Source of the DNA: Pseudomonas peradeniyensis
GTDB taxonomy: Bacteria; Pseudomonadota; Gammaproteobacteria; Pseudomonadales; Pseudomonadaceae
DNA: 64,000 bases
Direction: 5' to 3'
Assembly: GCF_014268935.2 (NCBI RefSeq)
Contig: NZ_JABWRJ020000001.1
Location: 1,426,001 to 1,490,000, forward strand
Positions 59,921-64,000 of this stretch are shown here, piece by piece. The notes under the pieces were generated by a model. That model searched no databases. It was not told the origin of the DNA and saw only the letters and a program-made list of their open reading frames with translations. The translations under genes were made by a program, and so were the position numbers. Position 1 is the stretch's first letter, and every line of letters begins with the position of its first letter.

Positions 59921-60622
59921 ATGGCTACCACAACCACGGTACTCTCGGTTGACACCAACGACTCGATACTTGGCTGCGCAATACACCAGTTAAGCATCAG
60001 AGCGGCATACACACCCTACGGTTTCGATGTCACCCCGTGCCCTCTGCCACATATGCGGTTCAATGGGCAGTTACGAGAAGCAATGCTTGCAAGCTACCTG
60101 CTGGGAAACGGCTACCGCGCCTACAACCCAGCACTGATGCGTTTCAACTCGCCTGATAACCAGAGTCCTTTTGGTGAGGGTGGCCTGAATGCCTATGCCT
60201 ATTGTGCCGGTGACCCGGTCAACAGCGTCGATCCTTCGGGGCATATGCTCGCCAGGACGGGTGTTTCAAAACCAGCTGCCGTTGGCAGGTGGAAAAGACT
60301 GGCGAAATCCGTCAGAAGAAAAGTGGCCATCGTGAAAGATGCGACCACCTTTGCCAAATTTTTCGTGGAGTTGCTCAGGAACCCGACCTTATCGAACCGG
60401 TGGGCGGTCATCAAGCAGACCGGCAAGATGGCAATCAAATACGGACTTCTTGCTCCCGCCAATTGGGTATATACCAAGCTGCGCCCAGCGCCGACGGTAC
60501 CCGATCCAGTGGTGGCTGATTCTGCTCATCCTACTGTCGCCTTTGGCCATGCTTCTGCCTCTAAAGCTGATGTACAGCCGCCCGCCGCCAGTCGCGACGG
60601 GGTCCGTAGCGACACTGCATAA
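59921..60622 (+). CDS. Mini-RHS protein with variable C-terminus, copy 2
   Basis: 233 residues. The same RHS core is present (AAYTPYGFDV, MRFNGQLREAMLASYLLGNGYRAYNPALMRFNSPDNQSPFGEGGLNAYAYCAGDPVNSVDPSGH as landmarks to about residue 108), but the tail is unrelated to that of copy 1 and basic (GRWKRLAKSVRRKVAIVKD). The last part overlaps another frame that codes for a strongly hydrophobic segment, so a frameshift is possible. The stop codon TAA at 60620-60622 lies inside the first BenR half-site of the ben promoter. The ribosome site is weak. Confidence 0.8.
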   Translation: MATTTTVLSVDTNDSILGCAIHQLSIRAAYTPYGFDVTPCPLPHMRFNGQLREAMLASYLLGNGYRAYNPALMRFNSPDNQSPFGEGGLNAYAYCAGDPVNSVDPSGHMLARTGVSKPAAVGRWKRLAKSVRRKVAIVKDATTFAKFFVELLRNPTLSNRWAVIKQTGKMAIKYGLLAPANWVYTKLRPAPTVPDPVVADSAHPTVAFGHASASKADVQPPAASRDGVRSDTA

Positions 60623-60651
60623 AACGGATAGCACTCTGCACAATCCGGATA
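60616..60651 (+). promoter_or_regulatory. BenR/XylS direct-repeat operator of the ben operon
   Basis: Two copies of TGCA-N6-GGATA start at 60616 and 60637, 21 bases apart. This is the half-site pattern and spacing known for XylS at Pm and BenR at Pben. A possible -10 (TAACCT) lies at 60673-60678, and benA starts at 60715. Confidence 0.78.
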
Positions 60652-60714
60652 TCCCCGTCCCACCCAGCGACCTAACCTGACCCGGCCTGAACAATAACAA
60701 CGGAGGCCCTGGCC

Positions 60715-62073
60715 ATGTCCCTGGGATTCGACTATCTCAATGCCTTGCTCGAGGATGACCGGGAGAAGGGCGTCTACCGCTGCAAGCGGGAGATGTTCAC
60801 AGACCCGCGCCTGTTCGACCTGGAGATGAAGCACATCTTCGAGGGCAACTGGATCTACCTGGCCCATGAAAGCCAGATCCTCGCCAACAACGACTTCCTC
60901 ACCCTGACCATGGGGCGCCAGCCGATCTTCATCGCGCGCAACAAGGACGGGGAACTCAATGCCTTCCTCAACGCCTGCAGTCACCGCGGCGCCATGCTCT
61001 GCCGACACAAGCGCGGCAACCGGTCCAGCTACACCTGCCCGTTCCACGGCTGGACCTTCAACAACAGCGGCAAGCTGCTCAAGGTCAAGGACCCGGGCAA
61101 CGCCGGCTACCCCGACAGCTTCAACTGCGAAGGCTCCCACGACCTGACCAAGGTCGCCCGTTTCGAGTCGTACCGGGGCTTTCTGTTCGGCAGCCTGAAT
61201 GCCGAGGTCAAGCCGCTGGTCGAGCACCTGGGCGAGTCGGCGAAGATCATCGACATGATTGTCGACCAGTCCCCCGAGGGCCTGGAAGTGCTGCGCGGTG
61301 CCAGCTCCTACATCTACGAAGGCAACTGGAAGCTCACCGCCGAGAACGGCGCCGACGGCTACCACGTCAGCTCGGTGCACTGGAACTACGCCGCCACCCA
61401 GAACCAGCGCAAGCAGCGTGAAGCGGGCGACGAGATCAAGACCATGAGCGCCGGCGCCTGGGCCAAGCAAGGCGGCGGCTTCTACTCCTTCGAGCACGGC
61501 CACCTGCTGCTCTGGACCCGTTGGGCCAACCCCGAGGATCGCCCGGCCTATGAGCGACGCGAGCAACTGGCCGCTGACTTCGGCCAGGCCCGCGCCGACT
61601 GGATGATCGAGAATTCGCGCAACCTGTGCCTGTACCCCAACGTCTACCTGATGGACCAGTTCAGTTCGCAGATCCGCGTGGCCCGGCCGATCTCGGTGAA
61701 CAAGACCGAGATCACCATCTACTGCATCGCGCCCAAGGGTGAAAGCGCCGAGGCCCGCGCCCGGCGCATCCGCCAGTACGAGGACTTCTTCAACGTCAGC
61801 GGCATGGCCACTCCGGACGACCTGGAAGAGTTCCGCTCCTGCCAGACCGGCTACGGCGCAGGTGCCGGCTGGAACGACATGTCCCGGGGGGCCAAGCACT
61901 GGATCGAAGGCGCCGACGCGGCGGCCAGCGAGATCGCGCTCAAGCCGCTGCTGTCGGGCGTGCGCACCGAGGATGAAGGCCTGTTCGTGCTGCAGCACAA
62001 GTACTGGCAGGACACCATGGTCCAGGCCCTGAAGGACGAACAACAGCTGATCCCCGTGGAGGCCGTGCAATGA
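60715..62073 (+). CDS. benA: Benzoate 1,2-dioxygenase large (alpha) subunit
   Basis: 452 residues with GGAGG upstream. The Rieske [2Fe-2S] motif CSHRGAMLC...YTCPFHGW is near residues 88-112, and the mononuclear iron site [14 protein letters not shown] near 210-223. Length and sequence match BenA/XylX. With BenB and the reductase BenC it converts benzoate to the cis-dihydrodiol using O2 and NADH, the first step of the beta-ketoadipate route. It overlaps benB by four bases (ATGA). Confidence 0.97.
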   Translation: MSLGFDYLNALLEDDREKGVYRCKREMFTDPRLFDLEMKHIFEGNWIYLAHESQILANNDFLTLTMGRQPIFIARNKDGELNAFLNACSHRGAMLCRHKRGNRSSYTCPFHGWTFNNSGKLLKVKDPGNAGYPDSFNCEGSHDLTKVARFESYRGFLFGSLNAEVKPLVEHLGESAKIIDMIVDQSPEGLEVLRGASSYIYEGNWKLTAENGADGYHVSSVHWNYAATQNQRKQREAGDEIKTMSAGAWAKQGGGFYSFEHGHLLLWTRWANPEDRPAYERREQLAADFGQARADWMIENSRNLCLYPNVYLMDQFSSQIRVARPISVNKTEITIYCIAPKGESAEARARRIRQYEDFFNVSGMATPDDLEEFRSCQTGYGAGAGWNDMSRGAKHWIEGADAAASEIALKPLLSGVRTEDEGLFVLQHKYWQDTMVQALKDEQQLIPVEAVQ

Positions 62074-62555
62074 GCCTGCATGACACCGTGCGCGATTTCC
62101 TCTACCGCGAGGCGCGCTACCTGGACGATGCCCAGTGGGACCAATGGCTGGAACTGTACGCCTGTGACGCGACCTTCTGGATGCCGTCCTGGGATGACGA
62201 CGACACCCTGACCGAGGACCCGCAAAGCGAGATCTCGCTGATCTGGTACGGCAACCGTGGCGGCCTCGAGGACCGGGTGTTCCGCATCAAGACCGAGCGC
62301 TCCAGCGCCACGGTCCCGGATACCCGCACCTCGCACAACCTCAGCAACATCGAGATCGTCGCGGCGGACGAGGGCAGCTGCCAGGTGCGTTTCAACTGGC
62401 ACACCCTGAGCTTTCGCTACAAGACCACCGACAGTTACTTCGGCACCAGCTTCTACACCCTCGACCTGCGCGGCGAACAGCCGCTGATCAAGGCCAAGAA
62501 GGTGGTCCTGAAGAACGACTACGTGCGCCAGGTCATCGACATCTACCACATCTGA
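62070..62555 (+). CDS. benB: Benzoate 1,2-dioxygenase small (beta) subunit
   Basis: 161 residues, the usual length. The ring-hydroxylating beta-subunit fold shows in [37 protein letters not shown] (landmarks) and [13 protein letters not shown] at the C-terminus. It has no metal site and supports the alpha subunit in the hexamer. Start overlaps the benA stop. Confidence 0.97.
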   Translation: MSLHDTVRDFLYREARYLDDAQWDQWLELYACDATFWMPSWDDDDTLTEDPQSEISLIWYGNRGGLEDRVFRIKTERSSATVPDTRTSHNLSNIEIVAADEGSCQVRFNWHTLSFRYKTTDSYFGTSFYTLDLRGEQPLIKAKKVVLKNDYVRQVIDIYHI

Positions 62556-62621
62556 TTCACCGCCGAGCCTGTCGGTGTGCCTGAGGGCGCGCCGCGCCCA
62601 GGCTCGCCCGCGAGGTGCACC

Positions 62622-63632
62622 ATGAGCTACCAGATCGCACTGAATTTCGAGGACGGGGTCACCCGTTTCATCGAGGCCACCGGCCACGAGACCGTGGCCG
62701 ATGCCGCCTACCGCCAGGGCATCAACATCCCGCTGGACTGCCGCGACGGCGCCTGCGGCACCTGCAAGTGCAAGGCCGAGTCCGGGCAGTACGAGTTGGG
62801 CGACAACTTCATCGAGGACGCCCTGAGCGAGGAGGAAATCGCCCAAGGTTATGTGCTGACCTGCCAGATGCGCGCCGCCAGCGACTGCATGGTGCGCATC
62901 CCGGCTTCGTCGCAGCTGTGCAAGACCGAGCAGGCCAGCTTTGAAGCGGCCATCAGCGATGTGCGCCAGCTGTCGGCCAGCACCATCGCCCTGTCGATCA
63001 AGGGCGAGGCGCTCAGCCGCCTGGCGTTCTTGCCGGGGCAGTACGTCAACCTCAAGGTGCCGGGCAGCGAGCAGAGCCGCGCCTACTCGTTCAGTTCGCT
63101 GCCCAAGGACGGTGAAGTCAGCTTCCTGATCCGCAATGTGCCGGGCGGGCTGATGAGCAGCTTCCTCACCCAACTGGCCAAGGCTGGCGACAGCATGAGC
63201 CTGGCAGGCCCGTTGGGCAGTTTCTACCTGCGGCCGATCCAGCGCCCCTTGCTGCTGCTGGCCGGCGGCACGGGCCTCGCGCCATTCACCGCAATGCTGG
63301 AGAAGATCGCCGAGCAGGGCAGCGCGCATCCGTTGCACCTTGTGTACGGGGTGACCAACGACTTCGACCTGGTCGAACTGGACCGCCTGCAAGCCCTGGC
63401 CACGCGTATTCCCAACTTTACCTTCAGCGCCTGCGTGGCCAACCCCGATAGCCAGTACCCGCAGAAGGGCTACGTCACCCAGCACATCGAGCCGCGCCAC
63501 CTCAATGACGGCGATGTCGATGTGTACCTGTGCGGCCCGCCGCCGATGGTCGAGGCGGTCAGCCAGTACATCCGCGAGCAGGGCATCACCCCGGCCAACT
63601 TCTACTACGAGAAGTTCGCCGCGGCGGCCTGA
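62622..63632 (+). CDS. benC: Benzoate dioxygenase electron-transfer reductase
   Basis: 336 residues from MSYQIALNFEDGVTRF, with GAGGTG upstream. An N-terminal plant-type ferredoxin binds [2Fe-2S] through CRDGACGTC and a later cysteine in TCQM. The FAD domain has RAYSFSS and the NAD domain GGTGLAPFTAM and CGPPPMVEAV. It moves electrons from NADH to BenAB. A 66-base gap separates it from benB. Confidence 0.97.
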   Translation: MSYQIALNFEDGVTRFIEATGHETVADAAYRQGINIPLDCRDGACGTCKCKAESGQYELGDNFIEDALSEEEIAQGYVLTCQMRAASDCMVRIPASSQLCKTEQASFEAAISDVRQLSASTIALSIKGEALSRLAFLPGQYVNLKVPGSEQSRAYSFSSLPKDGEVSFLIRNVPGGLMSSFLTQLAKAGDSMSLAGPLGSFYLRPIQRPLLLLAGGTGLAPFTAMLEKIAEQGSAHPLHLVYGVTNDFDLVELDRLQALATRIPNFTFSACVANPDSQYPQKGYVTQHIEPRHLNDGDVDVYLCGPPPMVEAVSQYIREQGITPANFYYEKFAAAA

Positions 63633-63703
63633 AGCTTTCATGGGGCTGCCCGCATCGTGCGGGTGAGGGTGGCCTCTTTTTATCCGGTGCGTGATTTCGC
63701 CTT

Positions 63704-63757
63704 CGTGGGAGCGGGCTTGCCCCGCGATCGCAATCGCGGGGCAAGCCCGCTCCCACG
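63704..63757. repeat. Perfect REP palindrome inside the ben operon
   Basis: Perfect 25-base inverted arms with a 4-base loop (CGCA) lie between benC and benD, made of two facing GGGAGCGGGCTTGCCCCGCG units. It could stabilise the benABC part of the mRNA or reduce read-through into benD. Confidence 0.92.
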
Positions 63758-63779
63758 CCGGTGAATTGGAGAAGTCAGC

Positions 63780-64000
63780 ATGAATGCAAGATTCCACAAC
63801 AAAGTCGCCCTGGTCACCGGCGCCGCCCAGGGCATCGGCCGCGCCGTGTGCTGGCGGCTCAAGGCCGAGGGCGCGCAGGTGGTGGCGGTGGACCGCTCCG
63901 AACTGGTCCACGAACTGGCGGGCGAGGGCGTGCTGACCCTCACCGCCGACCTCGAACGGCATGCCGACTGCGCCCAGGTCATGGCCCGCGCCGTCGAGAC
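63780..64000 (+). CDS. benD: 1,6-dihydroxycyclohexa-2,4-diene-1-carboxylate dehydrogenase (5' part)
   Basis: The first 73 residues are present, running off the window. The start MNARFHNKVALVTGAAQGIGRAVCWRL shows the short-chain dehydrogenase TGxxxGIG cofactor motif, and TTGGAGAAG precedes the ATG. Position after benC and sequence match BenD, which oxidises the benzoate diol to catechol with NAD+. Confidence 0.92.
   Translation, partial: MNARFHNKVALVTGAAQGIGRAVCWRLKAEGAQVVAVDRSELVHELAGEGVLTLTADLERHADCAQVMARAVE

Noticed and set aside
60339-60680. A separate gene in the alternative frame over mini-RHS copy 2
   Set aside because: It has no ribosome site or start of its own and runs into the ben promoter; it is better explained as a possible frameshifted tail.
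63648-63681. Hairpin CCCGCA-TCG-TGCGGG after benC as a terminator
   Set aside because: The T run begins too far from the stem, and benD must be expressed downstream.

Overview
The window is GC-rich chromosomal DNA from a Pseudomonas, most likely of the P. putida group. The grounds are a benABC(D) benzoate dioxygenase operon, a gluconate permease/kinase/repressor locus, several Pseudomonas-restricted small families (DUF1652, DUF2388, DUF3077), a MucR-like MHYT-GGDEF-EAL protein, and many Pseudomonas REP palindromes. Product calls come from protein motifs read by eye; no database search was run. I saw no rRNA, tRNA, CRISPR array, insertion sequence, prophage or replication origin.

Layout. 1-5.5 kb: the tail of an antiporter, an orphan FecR-type anti-sigma regulator, a DUF3077 protein, a candidate small RNA and a LysE exporter. 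3.3-7.7 kb: two related soluble hybrid histidine kinases arranged tail to tail. 7.8-16.9 kb: an apparently uncharacterised catabolic cluster with a two-component LLM flavin monooxygenase, two flavin reductases, an alpha/beta hydrolase, an aldehyde dehydrogenase, a carboxymuconolactone-decarboxylase-like protein, a PF06684 protein, an NCS1 permease, a GntR/FCD regulator and a Nudix hydrolase. Three copies of a TGGTATACCA-type operator tie its transcription units together. 17-20.4 kb: two tandem chemoreceptors. 20.6-24.5 kb: an NDH-2-like oxidoreductase divergent from an Rrf2 regulator, a LysR regulator and two small proteins.

24.9-32 kb: a signalling block with a lone receiver, a CHASE3-GAF-kinase-triple-receiver protein, CheR, CheB, a receiver-kinase and a second receiver, without CheA or CheW. 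32-39.4 kb: metabolic and small secreted genes, including a short-chain dehydrogenase that lacks the catalytic tyrosine, MOSC, 5'-nucleotidase, GST, a solute-binding protein and an esterase. 39.7-50.2 kb: two c-di-GMP proteins, an aminotransferase, NnrS beside a candidate ANR/DNR box, an orphan tyrosine recombinase, and an isolated gspG-gspF pair divergent from a lytic transglycosylase.

50.3-55 kb: two paralogous membrane kinases and one sigma-54 response regulator carrying GAFTDA instead of GAFTGA. 55.1-58.8 kb: gluconate permease, gluconokinase and the LacI-type repressor, with three matching operators. 59-60.6 kb: two tandem, more AT-rich mini-RHS proteins with unrelated C-terminal ends, lying directly against the ben promoter. 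60.7-64 kb: benA, benB, benC and the start of benD, preceded by two BenR/XylS half-sites, one of which overlaps the stop codon of the second RHS gene. No benR lies immediately upstream.

The most promising undescribed systems are the 9.2-16.9 kb catabolic cluster with its operator set, the mini-RHS pair, and the CheR/CheB/multi-receiver kinase block.
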